From: a filamentous cyanobacterium ESFC-1
GTDB taxonomy: Bacteria > Cyanobacteriota > Cyanobacteriia > Cyanobacteriales > Spirulinaceae
DNA: 64,000 nucleotides
Reading direction: 5' to 3'
NCBI GenBank assembly: GCA_000380225.1
Contig: KB904821.1
Location: 3,794,413-3,858,412 of the forward strand
The translations under genes and the position numbers were made by a program. Below the pieces are notes generated by a model that ran no database searches, was not told the DNA's origin, and saw only the letters and a program-made list of their open reading frames with translations. Below, in pieces: positions 44,039-53,200 of the stretch (its first letter is position 1; each line of letters opens with the position of its first letter).

Positions 44039-44815
44039 ATGTTGAATTTGACCGGAAAGAAAGCTTTAATCACAGGGATTGCCAATAATCGCTCCATTGC
44101 TTGGGGAATTGCTCAACAGCTTCATCAAGCAGGGGCAGAATTAGGGGTGACTTATTTACCCGACGAAAAAGGACGTTTTGAGAAAAAAGTCGGTAGCTTA
44201 GTTGAACCCCTAAATCCTAGCTTATTTGAGCCTTGTAATGTTCAAGATGATGCCCAAGTGGATGCGGTGTTTGACGCGATCGCCTCGAAGTGGGGTAAAT
44301 TTGATATTCTGATTCATTGTCTCGCTTTTGCCAATAAGGACGATTTAACCGGGGAATTTAGCGCCACCTCTCGCGAAGGCTTTAAAACAGCTTTAGATAT
44401 TAGCTCTTACTCTCTCACCCGCCTGGCAAAATCGGCTAAACCCTTAATGAATGAAGGGGGCGCGATCGTCACTTTAACCTACCTCGGCGGCGTGAAAGTC
44501 ATTCCCAACTACAATGTTATGGGTGTAGCCAAATCCGCTTTAGAAATGAGCGTCCGCTACCTAGCCGCAGAATTAGGCCCCCAAGGAGTCCGCGTCAATG
44601 CCATTTCTGCTGGCCCCATTCGTACCCTCGCTTCTTCGGCGGTTGGCGGTATCCTGGATATGATCCGCCATGTGGAAGAAACAGCCCCCCTGCGTCGCAC
44701 CGTCACCCAAGAAGAAGTGGGCAATGCGGCCACTTTTCTCTGTAGCCCCCTCGCAAGTGGCATTACGGGACAGGTGTTGTATGTGGATGCGGGTTACGAG
44801 ATTATGGGAATGTGA
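44039..44815 (+). CDS. fabI: Enoyl-ACP reductase
   Basis: This is the NADH-dependent enzyme that reduces trans-2-enoyl-ACP in fatty acid elongation. It starts MLNLTGKKALITGIANNRSI with the FabI-type nucleotide-binding glycines, has the catalytic Tyr-(x6)-Lys in YNVMGVAKSALE, and the substrate loop region VNAISAGPIRTLA. Length is 258 residues. The start is the first ATG. FabG, the preceding step, lies at 32003. The gene is followed by repeat-rich DNA. Confidence 0.96.
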   Translation: MLNLTGKKALITGIANNRSIAWGIAQQLHQAGAELGVTYLPDEKGRFEKKVGSLVEPLNPSLFEPCNVQDDAQVDAVFDAIASKWGKFDILIHCLAFANKDDLTGEFSATSREGFKTALDISSYSLTRLAKSAKPLMNEGGAIVTLTYLGGVKVIPNYNVMGVAKSALEMSVRYLAAELGPQGVRVNAISAGPIRTLASSAVGGILDMIRHVEETAPLRRTVTQEEVGNAATFLCSPLASGITGQVLYVDAGYEIMGM

Positions 44816-44820
44816 TTTCA

Positions 44821-44875
44821 GTTATCAGCTTCTAAGGGGCAATCGGCAGTCGGCAATCGGCAGTCGGGAGGGAGT
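44821..44875. repeat. Heptamer-type repeats after fabI
   Basis: Units such as gcaatcg/gcagtcg/gcaatcg/gcagtcg repeat with a 7-base period just after the fabI stop, preceded by a gttatcag tract. Confidence 0.75.
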
Positions 44876-44901
44876 GGGGATTTTGCCCCAGAAAGGGGGT
44901 C

Positions 44902-45000
44902 AGAAACTTCTTGCTATAGGGCAGACTCTAGAAAAGGCTCAACGCTAGAATCTATCTGGGTTTCGGTTCCTCAAAAAGCGAATTTAAGTTTCACCGAGAG
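44902..45000 (-). repeat. Dispersed element family C, copy 2
   Basis: This 99-bp stretch is the inverted counterpart of 40561-40659: both share agaaacttcttgctataggg, gcagactctagaaaa and aaaaagcgaattt in the same order. No coding frame is present. Confidence 0.8.
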
Positions 45001-45060
45001 TTATCAGTCATCAGTCATCAGTTTTTGCGATTGTTGACTGGTTATTTGTTGTTGGCTTTG
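45001..45060. repeat. Heptamer-type repeats
   Basis: Units ttatcag/tcatcag/tcatcag and a short gttattt/gttgttg tract repeat with a 7-base period, continuing the repeat-rich gap before hisB. Confidence 0.7.
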
Positions 45061-45144
45061 ACTGAGTTGTTTTTTCCCCTACTGAGACCCTCAGCAAGCA
45101 AGGTCATGAGGATGGACAGTAAAGAAGCGGCTCAAAGTCATAAT

Positions 45145-45190
45145 GCACAGCCATTTCAGCCCAAAAAGTAAATTTTAGTTTCGCGTGAGT
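45145..45190 (-). repeat. Fragment of dispersed element family C
   Basis: The reverse complement of this stretch (cgcgaaactaaaatttactttttgg and flanks) matches the first third of family C, suggesting a truncated copy. It lies between fabI and hisB. Confidence 0.45.
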
Positions 45191-45327
45191 GTTATCCATT
45201 TTTGAAGTGGTGGGAAAACATCACTACATAACAAGTGTTATATCGTCCATAACAACTGTTATGCTCGCAGCCAATCATCAATTCCCCCTTGAGGCGTAAT
45301 CGGGAATGAGATGGTGATAATAACAAA

Positions 45328-45358
45328 GGACGAAACACAAAGGACAAAGGACAAAAGA
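45328..45358. repeat. Heptamer-type repeat upstream of hisB
   Basis: The bases aaggacgaaacacaaaggacaaaggaca repeat with a 7-base period and reach the hisB start. They form an in-frame but artificial extension of the hisB frame upstream of its true ATG. Confidence 0.7.
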
Positions 45359-45982
45359 ATGCAAATTAGCGATCGCCCTATTTCAACCCAACTCAATCGT
45401 ACAGCGTCGGTGCATCGGAAAACTGGCGAAACCGATGTCAACGTGACGGTCAATCTCGATGGGACTGGCAAATGTAACGCCCAAACCGGGATTCCGTTTC
45501 TCGACCACATGATTCATCAAATCGCCTCCCACGGACTGCTTGACCTCGATATTCAAGCCACCGGAGACGTTGAAATCGACGACCATCACACCAATGAAGA
45601 TGTGGGGATTACTCTAGGTCAAGCAATAGCAAAAGCGTTGGGCGATCGCAAGGGAATTCATCGTTTTGGTAACTTTCTAGCCCCCCTTGATGAAGCGTTG
45701 ATTCAAGTCGCCCTGGATTTTTCAGGACGACCTCATCTTAGCTACGGCTTAGATATTCCCACCCAGCGCGTCGGCAATTACGACACCCAGTTAGTCCGCG
45801 AGTTTTTTGTGGCGTTGGTGAATCATTCTCAGATGACCCTCCACATTCGCCAACTCGACGGCATTAACTCTCACCATATCATCGAAGCAACCTTCAAAGC
45901 TTTTGCCAGAGCGACCCGAATGGCGGTGGAGGTCGATCCGCGCCGTGCGTCGCAAATTCCTAGCTCTAAGGGCGTTTTATAG
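45359..45982 (+). CDS. hisB: Imidazoleglycerol-phosphate dehydratase
   Basis: This enzyme removes water from imidazoleglycerol phosphate in histidine biosynthesis. The metal-binding clusters are intact: [18 protein letters not shown], then [11 protein letters not shown], and in the second half [10 protein letters not shown] and [14 protein letters not shown]. The frame is open upstream to 45311, but those residues are translated heptamer repeats, and the ATG at 45359 gives the family start ([12 protein letters not shown]) and 207 residues. The phosphatase domain found in enterobacterial HisB is absent, as is usual in cyanobacteria. Confidence 0.97.
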   Translation: MQISDRPISTQLNRTASVHRKTGETDVNVTVNLDGTGKCNAQTGIPFLDHMIHQIASHGLLDLDIQATGDVEIDDHHTNEDVGITLGQAIAKALGDRKGIHRFGNFLAPLDEALIQVALDFSGRPHLSYGLDIPTQRVGNYDTQLVREFFVALVNHSQMTLHIRQLDGINSHHIIEATFKAFARATRMAVEVDPRRASQIPSSKGVL

Positions 45983-46009
45983 TCGTTTGAGCCGATTTTT
46001 ATTTCCCCC

Positions 46010-46042
46010 AAAACCCCGGTTGTGAAGAAAAACCGGGGTTTT
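46010..46042 (+). terminator. Terminator hairpin after hisB
   Basis: The arms aaaaccccggtt and aaccggggtttt form a perfect 12-bp stem with a 9-base loop, 27 bases after the hisB stop. The outer A/T runs make it a bidirectional terminator. Confidence 0.75.
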
Positions 46043-46165
46043 AATCTCAACCGCTTGCATTGATTAGGAAATCGCTATCCATTCTAAGAAATCAAGCCCC
46101 TCCAATCAATGAAAATTGATCCTTTCCCATCCCCCCTCAACGTAGTGCTGCGACACACTTTCAAT

Positions 46166-46227
46166 GGTGGGTTACGGCGGATAGCCAGATCGCAGTCACA
46201 GCATAAGTTTCAGCCGCCTAACCCACC
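46166..46227. repeat. Palindromic dispersed repeat
   Basis: The stretch ggtgggttacggcgg and its partner ccgcctaacccacc form an imperfect long hairpin. A degenerate version is visible near 16670. The hairpin sits between two copies of the direct repeat ctaagaaatcaagcccctc (46084-46102 and 46239-46257). Confidence 0.65.
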
Positions 46228-46250
46228 CTACGTTAAAGCTAAGAAATCAA

Positions 46251-46286
46251 GCCCCTCTCCCGTGGGAGAGGGGTTGGGGTGAGGGC
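46251..46286 (-). repeat. Short dispersed GC-rich repeat
   Basis: The hairpin-forming sequence gcccctctcccgtgggagag followed by gggttggggtgagggc recurs in opposite orientation, shortened, at 868-897. It ends just before the CHAT gene stop and may also serve as its terminator. Confidence 0.6.
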
Positions 46287-46289
46287 TAC

Positions 46290-49200
46290 CTACTCCATCG
46301 CAGCCCACTCCCCCGACGGAATAAACGCAGCCCAGAAATAGGGATGTTGATAAGTGGGATCATTCAACATCGCCAACTGCACCTCCCGCAATGCCGCACT
46401 ACGCCCTTCCCCCGACAGCAAACGCTGGTAATAATCCACCATCAAATCCTTCGTTGCCCTATCCAACACTTTCCACAAGCTAATAACTTGACTTTCTGCC
46501 CCTGCAATGGTCAAAGCCCGACGCAAACCATACACTCCCTCCCCATTCGCTACATCCCCCACTCCCGTCTCGCAAGCCGAAAGCACCACCAACTGCGTCC
46601 CCCGCAGATTCAACCCCGCCACTTCCAACGCCGTTAACGCCCCATCCTCATTTCCACCGCTAGAACGAATATTAAAGCCTGCCATCGCCAAACCCGAACG
46701 CAACAAGGGATTTTCTTGGTCTTCGGATTCTGAGGATGCAACATCATTATCAGAGAGAGGTTGTACGTCTAAAACACCGAGATTTTCAAAGCGATTCGCT
46801 GCGGGTGCGACTAACTCCAGACCGATGAAAAAGCCGTGGGTGGCAATATGGAGAATGCGCGGGGCTTCGATTTGTTTAATCGCCTGTTCCGTCGCTTCGG
46901 ATTGGGTTAAAACTGTAGGATTGGGCAGTAAAGGTGCAATAACTGCGGCTTCCTCGGCAGTTTCCGGCAATGAGTCAAAAATTAGCCCATCGATCTCAGA
47001 AATCAGTCGATTGCTGCCGCGATTGAAGGCAACGTCTGGGTTATTGTCGCCCGGTTTGCCGTATTCAAGATTCGCCATAATCACCGAGGCTTGACGGGGT
47101 TGTTGTTTATTTTGTAATCGCAATAAATCCCGTCCCGTGGTGAGATAGGTAATTTGATAATTCTCGACGAGATACTGGTTATTTTCGTCTACCAAAGCGG
47201 CAAAGGGAATGAGATTTAGCTGACTATCCGGGGAAAGCAGAATGTGAGTTTTACCACCTAATTTTGCCCGAATCGGCTGCATGAGCATTGAGTCGAGTTC
47301 GCGAGCATTATCTCGCAAGACATCCAGACTACTGTCCCGACTCGCGAGAGAGTCTTGCAAGGCTTCAGCGGCTGCGTTGATGGGTGCGGCTTCCCCTAAA
47401 TCCACCCATTGCGGCGCACCTGTCGCCTGGAGAATATAAGCCGCATAGCGAAGATTACCCCATTGCTGTCCCGGTTCAGCTTTCGCATCGAAAGGATAAT
47501 AAAGGGTTAATTCAACTAATGCTGCATCTGTGGGAATCTGCTGCTGTATGGCTGCAATGGTTACGGGTTGGTTAATCGTGCGAAACTCAGCACTACGACG
47601 GGAAAGTTCGGCTTCGAGTTGGTTGGCTTGGGCTTTGAGGTTAGCGACTTGGGTTTTGTAGGCTTCCCCGCTTAGATTTTCCGGTTTGTTGTAAATCAGT
47701 CCTGCGAGTTGGGTGCGAGTATCGGCAAGTTGGTCGAGAAGTTGTTGATTTTCTGGGGTTAAATTTTCGCGAATCAGTTGGATATTGTCGGTGAGAGCGT
47801 CGAGGATGCGCCCTTTGCGCCGGAGAAGCGTGGTTAACGCAATTTGAGCCGCTTCGGGGTTATTGGGGGCATCTTGCAGATGTAGGGACATTGCTCGATG
47901 AGTTGTACCAGATAAAGTATTCATATAAGCCCTTTTCTGGGCTTCTGACCCCGTGGTAAAGATGAGGGAGAGGTTGTTTTCTTCGATATTAGAAGTGCGA
48001 GTGAAGTAGTCGGTAGCTAAATCAATATTTCCCTGTGCTTGGTACAGCACTGCCAATCCGTTGAGGCTTTGGGCAACATCGGGATGGTTGCTACCGAGGG
48101 CTTGTTCGCGGATAGCTAGGGAACGTTGGAAGAGGGGTTCGGCTTCTGTGTAGTTCCCCATATCCCAGTACAGTGCTGCCAAGTTGTTGAGGCTGGTGGC
48201 AACGTCGGGATGGTCGCTACCTAAAGCTTGTTCGTGGATGGCTAAGGCACGTTGATTGAGGGGTTCGGCTTCTTTGTAGTTCCCCATGTCCGCGTACAGT
48301 GCTGCCAAGTTGTTGAGGCTCGTGGCAACGTCGGGATGGTTGCTACCCAAGGCTTGTTCGCTGATGGCTAGGGAGCGTTGGTAGAGGGGTTCGGCTTCGC
48401 TGTAGTTCCCCATGTTCCGGTACAGTGCTGCCAAGTTGTTGAGGCTCGTGGCAACGTCGGGATGGTCGCGACCTAAAGCTTGTTCCCAGATGGCTAAAGA
48501 GCGTTGGTAGAGGGGTTCGGCTTCGCTGTAGTTCCCCATAGACCCGTACAGTGCTGCCAAGTTGTTGAGGCTCGTGGCAACGTCGGGATGGTCGCGACCT
48601 AAAGCTTGTTCGCGGATGGCTAGGGAGCGTTGGTAGAGGGGTTCGGCTTCGCTGTAGTTCCCTATATTCTGGTACAGTGCTGCCAAGTTGTTGAGGCTTT
48701 GGGCAACATCGGGATGGTCGCTGCCGAGGGCTTGTTCGCGGATGGCTAGGGAGCGTTGGTAAAGGGGTTCGGCTTCTGTGTAGTTTCCCATATCTGAGTA
48801 CAGTGCTGCCAAGTTGTTGAGGCTGGTGGCAACGTGGGGATGGTCGCTACCGAGGGCTTGTTCGAGGATGTCGAGGGAACGTTGGTAGAGGGGTTCGGCT
48901 TCGCTGTAGTTCCCCATAGACCCGTACAGTGCTGCCAGCCTATTGAGGCTGATGGCAACGTCGGGATGGTTGCTGCCGAGAGTTTGTTCGCGGATGTCGA
49001 GGGAACGTTGGTAGAGGGGTTCGGCTTCACTGTAGTTCCCCATATTTTGGTACAGTGCTGCCAAGTTGTTGAGGCTCGTGGCAACATCGGGATGGTTGCT
49101 GCCTAAAGCTTGTTCCCAGATGGCTAGGGAGCGTTGGTAGAGGGGTTCGGCTTCACTGTAGTTCCCCATAGCTCGGTACAGTCCTGCCAATCCGCTGAGG

Positions 49201-49979
49201 CTGTTGGCAACAAGAGGATGGTTGCTACCTAAAGCTTGTTCAAAGATGGCTAAGGCACGTTGATAAAGGGGTTCGGCTTCTGTGTAGTTCCCCATATCTG
49301 AGTACAGTGCTGCCAAGTTGTTGAGGGCCAAGGCAACTTCGAGATGGTCGCTACCAAGGGCTTGTTCGAGGATGGCTAAGACTTGTTGAGCGAGGGGAAT
49401 TGCTGCTTCATACTGCCCTTGTTGATAGAGTTGAATAACTTGTTCGTTGAGACGTTCGGCTTCTTCGAGTTGGGCGGTTTGTTCGGTGGTGAGGGTGGAA
49501 GTGGGTTCAGTTTGATTGAAAGCTTGGTCGCGTTCGGTAGCGGTTCGGATTTCTAGGCTGTAGTTCCCTGTTTCTCCAGCTTGGTAGCTATTGGCAATGA
49601 TGGTATAAGTCCCAGTTGCGGGTAAAGTGACGGTCATCTGCGAGTTAGTACCGTCTGTACCGTCATCATTTCGGGCAATGGTTTCTTTCGTGGGAGCTTG
49701 CAAAAGCAGATAAGTGTCGAAATCTTCACTACTCAAGGTAATGGTCAGATTTTCTCCCTCTTGCCCCTCAAAGGTATGAGTTTCGTAGTAGCTGCCATCT
49801 TCTTCTAGGACTGCCGAATTACTATCTAAACGTCCGGTAAAGGTTTGAGGGGTTCGCGCAGATGCGGATTGAGCAACCTGAGTTGGTGTGGCTAGGGCGG
49901 GGATTGTACCGAGGTGGAGTCCCAGGAGGAGAAAACCGCCTGCGAGGTGTTTGAGGGATTTTTGGGTAGATTTGGCCAT
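46290..49979 (-). CDS. Exported TPR-CHAT caspase-like protein with PPC domain
   Basis: This large protein (1229 residues) is predicted to be exported. A signal peptide (about 1-30) precedes a PPC-type beta domain (about 45-145, with NDDGTDGTNSQMTVTLPATG). Next come about twelve TPR units of 42 residues (about 165-660), ten of them nearly identical at the DNA level. The C-terminal CHAT domain is a caspase-like fold: the catalytic pair is H1048 in ILHIATHGFF and C1136 in LSACETG. The family's roles range from protease signalling to defence, and the substrate here is unknown. Mature C-terminal residues end WAAFIPSGEWAAME. The gene stands alone. Confidence 0.93.
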   Translation of the reverse strand: MAKSTQKSLKHLAGGFLLLGLHLGTIPALATPTQVAQSASARTPQTFTGRLDSNSAVLEEDGSYYETHTFEGQEGENLTITLSSEDFDTYLLLQAPTKETIARNDDGTDGTNSQMTVTLPATGTYTIIANSYQAGETGNYSLEIRTATERDQAFNQTEPTSTLTTEQTAQLEEAERLNEQVIQLYQQGQYEAAIPLAQQVLAILEQALGSDHLEVALALNNLAALYSDMGNYTEAEPLYQRALAIFEQALGSNHPLVANSLSGLAGLYRAMGNYSEAEPLYQRSLAIWEQALGSNHPDVATSLNNLAALYQNMGNYSEAEPLYQRSLDIREQTLGSNHPDVAISLNRLAALYGSMGNYSEAEPLYQRSLDILEQALGSDHPHVATSLNNLAALYSDMGNYTEAEPLYQRSLAIREQALGSDHPDVAQSLNNLAALYQNIGNYSEAEPLYQRSLAIREQALGRDHPDVATSLNNLAALYGSMGNYSEAEPLYQRSLAIWEQALGRDHPDVATSLNNLAALYRNMGNYSEAEPLYQRSLAISEQALGSNHPDVATSLNNLAALYADMGNYKEAEPLNQRALAIHEQALGSDHPDVATSLNNLAALYWDMGNYTEAEPLFQRSLAIREQALGSNHPDVAQSLNGLAVLYQAQGNIDLATDYFTRTSNIEENNLSLIFTTGSEAQKRAYMNTLSGTTHRAMSLHLQDAPNNPEAAQIALTTLLRRKGRILDALTDNIQLIRENLTPENQQLLDQLADTRTQLAGLIYNKPENLSGEAYKTQVANLKAQANQLEAELSRRSAEFRTINQPVTIAAIQQQIPTDAALVELTLYYPFDAKAEPGQQWGNLRYAAYILQATGAPQWVDLGEAAPINAAAEALQDSLASRDSSLDVLRDNARELDSMLMQPIRAKLGGKTHILLSPDSQLNLIPFAALVDENNQYLVENYQITYLTTGRDLLRLQNKQQPRQASVIMANLEYGKPGDNNPDVAFNRGSNRLISEIDGLIFDSLPETAEEAAVIAPLLPNPTVLTQSEATEQAIKQIEAPRILHIATHGFFIGLELVAPAANRFENLGVLDVQPLSDNDVASSESEDQENPLLRSGLAMAGFNIRSSGGNEDGALTALEVAGLNLRGTQLVVLSACETGVGDVANGEGVYGLRRALTIAGAESQVISLWKVLDRATKDLMVDYYQRLLSGEGRSAALREVQLAMLNDPTYQHPYFWAAFIPSGEWAAME
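48010..49390 (-). repeat. 126-bp tandem repeats within the TPR-CHAT gene
   Basis: Ten units of 126 bp, each encoding one 42-residue TPR (NYSEAEPLYQRSLAI-type), follow one another with high identity. The common string tgtagttcccc recurs every 126 bases across the block. The flanking first and last TPRs are more divergent. Confidence 0.93.
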
Positions 49980-50249
49980 GAGTAGTTGCGGGTGGAAAGG
50001 CTACGCTTTATTCTATGTCCCCAGCAGTGGAGGTTATGCAATCTCTCCCGCTAAACTGTCCCCAGACTAAAATAGGTGGGCTAACGAGGGCTTCGCGGCA
50101 TAAAATATCTTCTTTACCCACTTCGAGAGGGGCTTTTTTTCTGGCTTCCTCTACAGAAATATAAATAAAGATTTCTCAATTTTATAAATTTTCTTGTAAA
50201 GTATGCAGGGCGAGCATAGCTTGTTTTACACAAACTGATAACTGAAATT
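49980..50249. other. Divergent promoter region of the CHAT and cobN genes
   Basis: This 270-base gap carries the 5' regions of both divergent genes. An AT-rich stretch lies at about 50157-50200. No cobalamin riboswitch signature or other RNA was found. Confidence 0.45.
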
Positions 50250-53200
50250 ATGCACCGAATAGCAGCAACGCCAGGCGGTTGGAATCCTAATTCCGAAGGG
50301 GTGATTATTATTGAACAAACTCCTGCCCCAATTGTGATTTTAACCGCAGCCGATACGGATATTCAAACTTTAGCGGGGGCAGTTTCGCGACTTCCTGAAG
50401 GTTTCCCAGAAATCCGGGTGGCGAATTTATTACAATTGCAACAACCTCTGAGTATCGATACTTATGCCGATGAAGTTTTAGCCGAAGCTGAGATTATTAT
50501 ACTGCGTTTGTTGGGGGGACGTTCTTATTGGTCGTATGGTTTGGAGGTGGTAAAGGAAGTTGTGGAAGAATCGGGGGCAATATTGTTAGTTTTACCGGGA
50601 GACGATCGCCCCGATCCGGAGTTAATGAGTCACTCGACTTTACCGTTAACGAAAGTGAATCAATTATGGCGCTATTTTGTGGAGGGGGGCGTTGATAATT
50701 GGGTAAATGGACTGAAGTTTATTGTCGATGCTTGTGGGAGAGAAGGGTATAGTTTTGCTTCTCCTCAAGTTGTGCCGAAAGTGGGGCTTTATCGCGAGTT
50801 TGAAAGTGAAGGCGATCGCGCAGCTATTTTATTTTATCGTTCCCATTATTTAGCGGGGAATACTTTACCGATTGATGCTTTGTGTGAGGCGTTACTGGAG
50901 AGGGGTTTGAAACCGGTTCCGGTGTTTGTGTCTTCGTTGCGCGATCGCGAGGTACAAGAAGAACTTTTGAGTTATTTACAGGATAGTTTGATTCTGCTCA
51001 ATACCACGAGTTTTTCTTTGGCAAAAATAGATGATGAAAAGCCGTTACAGTTTTGGCAAAGTCTCGATATGCCTGTTTTACAGGTGATTCTCAGTGGTGG
51101 GACAGAAGAACAATGGCAGGAGAGTTATGCAGGGCTAAATCCTCGCGATGTGGCGATGAATGTGGCGTTACCAGAAGTAGACGGACGCATTATAACCAGG
51201 GCAATTTCCTTTAAGTCGGTGCAGGTTTGGCATGAAGATTTAGAGACGGATGTAGTGGTGTATCAACCGAGGCGCGATCGCGTCCATTTCGTGGCAGATT
51301 TAGCTCAAAGTTGGATCGATCTATCTCAAACTCCAGTACAAGAAAAACGGGTAGCTTTGATTCTGGCAAATTACCCCAACAAAGACGGACGTTTGGCGAA
51401 TGGAGTGGGCTTGGATACGCCGCAAAGTTGTATCGAAATCCTACAAGCATTACAGCAAGCGGGGTATTTTGTTGAGGATATTCCCGCAACGGGAGATGAG
51501 TTGATCGAGAGGTTAACTTCGGGGGTGACAAATGATTTAGAGGGTTGGGAATTACGTCCGGTTAAGCAGTTTTTAGCTGGGGAGACTTATCAAGCTTATT
51601 TCGCGTCACTTCCCGAAAAGGTACAACAAGAAATGCGCGATCGCTGGCAAGATAAAAGTCAGATTGAATCTCAGTCTGAAATTCCGATTTCTGGAATCCA
51701 GTTAGGCAATATTTTCGTGGGGATTCAGCCTTCTCGCGGTTACGATCGCGACCCTAGTTTAAATTATCATGCCCCGGATTTAGAACCAACCCCGGAATAT
51801 TTGGCGTATTATTTTTGGTTGAAACAAGAGTGGCAAACTCAGGCAATTGTTCATGTAGGCAAACATGGTAATTTAGAATGGTTACCGGGGAAAAGTTTGG
51901 CCTTGTCTGAGGCTTGTTATCCTGAAATTGCTTTGGGTACAATTCCCCACTTTTACCCGTTTATTGTCAACGATCCGGGGGAAGGGTCGCAAGCGAAACG
52001 GCGATCGCAAGCGGTAATATTAGATCATCTGACTCCCCCGTTAACCAGGGCTGAATTGTACGGGCCATTACAACAACTCGAAGCCCTGATTGATGAGTAT
52101 TACGAAGCGCAAACTTTAGACCCAACTCGGTTAAAATTAATTGGCGATCGCATCACGAATTTAGTCAGCCAAGAAAACCTCGATACAGAATTGGGTTTTA
52201 ATACCCTCAATCCCGACGAAATTGCCCAGTTTCTCACGATTGCTGACGGTTATCTCTGCGAGTTGAAAGAAGCCCAAATTCGCGACGGGTTACACATTTT
52301 TGGCCAATGTCCTCAAAATCGACAACTGCGGGATTTGATCGTCGCGATCGCTCGTCAACCGAATCAAGAGCGTCTGGGACTGACTCAAGCGATTGCCCAG
52401 GCTTTCGGACTCGATTTCGATCCTCTGGGGGCTGCAATGGGTCAATCTATCGACGTTACAGGCTTTCCCGCAATCTTCGCAAATTGTCGCACCGAGGGGG
52501 ATGTGGTGGAGGTTTTAGAGCAAGAAGCGGCAATATTTGTAGAAGGGATTTTAAGTCAAAAACCTACAGATTTCTTGCCCCAGCAGCAAAACTGGCTTAA
52601 AAATTTCCTAATCCCGGCTTTACAACAAACTAACCAAGAAATCACCAACTTACTCCACGGCTTGTCCGGTCATTATATCCCCAGTGGGGCATCTGGCGCA
52701 CCCACGCGAGGCCGTCCGGAAGTATTGCCCACAGGCCGCAACTTCTACTCAGTGGATTTACGGGCAATCCCTACAGAAACGGCGTGGGATGTGGGCAGAA
52801 AAGCCGCAGAAAGCGTTATCGAACGATACACCCAAGAAAACGGCGAATATCCTCAATCTCTAGCAATTTCCGTCTGGGGAACATCCACCATGCGAACCGG
52901 AGGAGATGATGTCGCGGAAGTCCTGGCATTATTGGGAGTACGTCCGGTGTGGGATGGTTTGTCTCGTCGGGTGGTAGACTTTGAAATCCTGCCTGTGTCG
53001 GTGTTAGGACGGCCTCGCGTCGATGTGACCCTACGCATCTCTGGCTTTTTTAGAGATAGTTTCCCTAACTTAATAGACTTAATATACAACGCGATCGCAT
53101 CTGTCGCCAGCCTCAATGAACCCCCAGACCAAAACCCCCTCGCGGCTCAGGTGCGCCAAGAACAAGCAAATTGGCAAGAAAAGGGCTTAGATGAGGTGCA

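Noticed and set aside
46507-47094. A 195-residue frame on the plus strand
   Set aside because: It is antisense to the CHAT domain coding sequence, which has intact catalytic residues.
49980-50249. Cobalamin riboswitch upstream of cobN
   Set aside because: The conserved B12-box (gccactg) and the required helices were not found.
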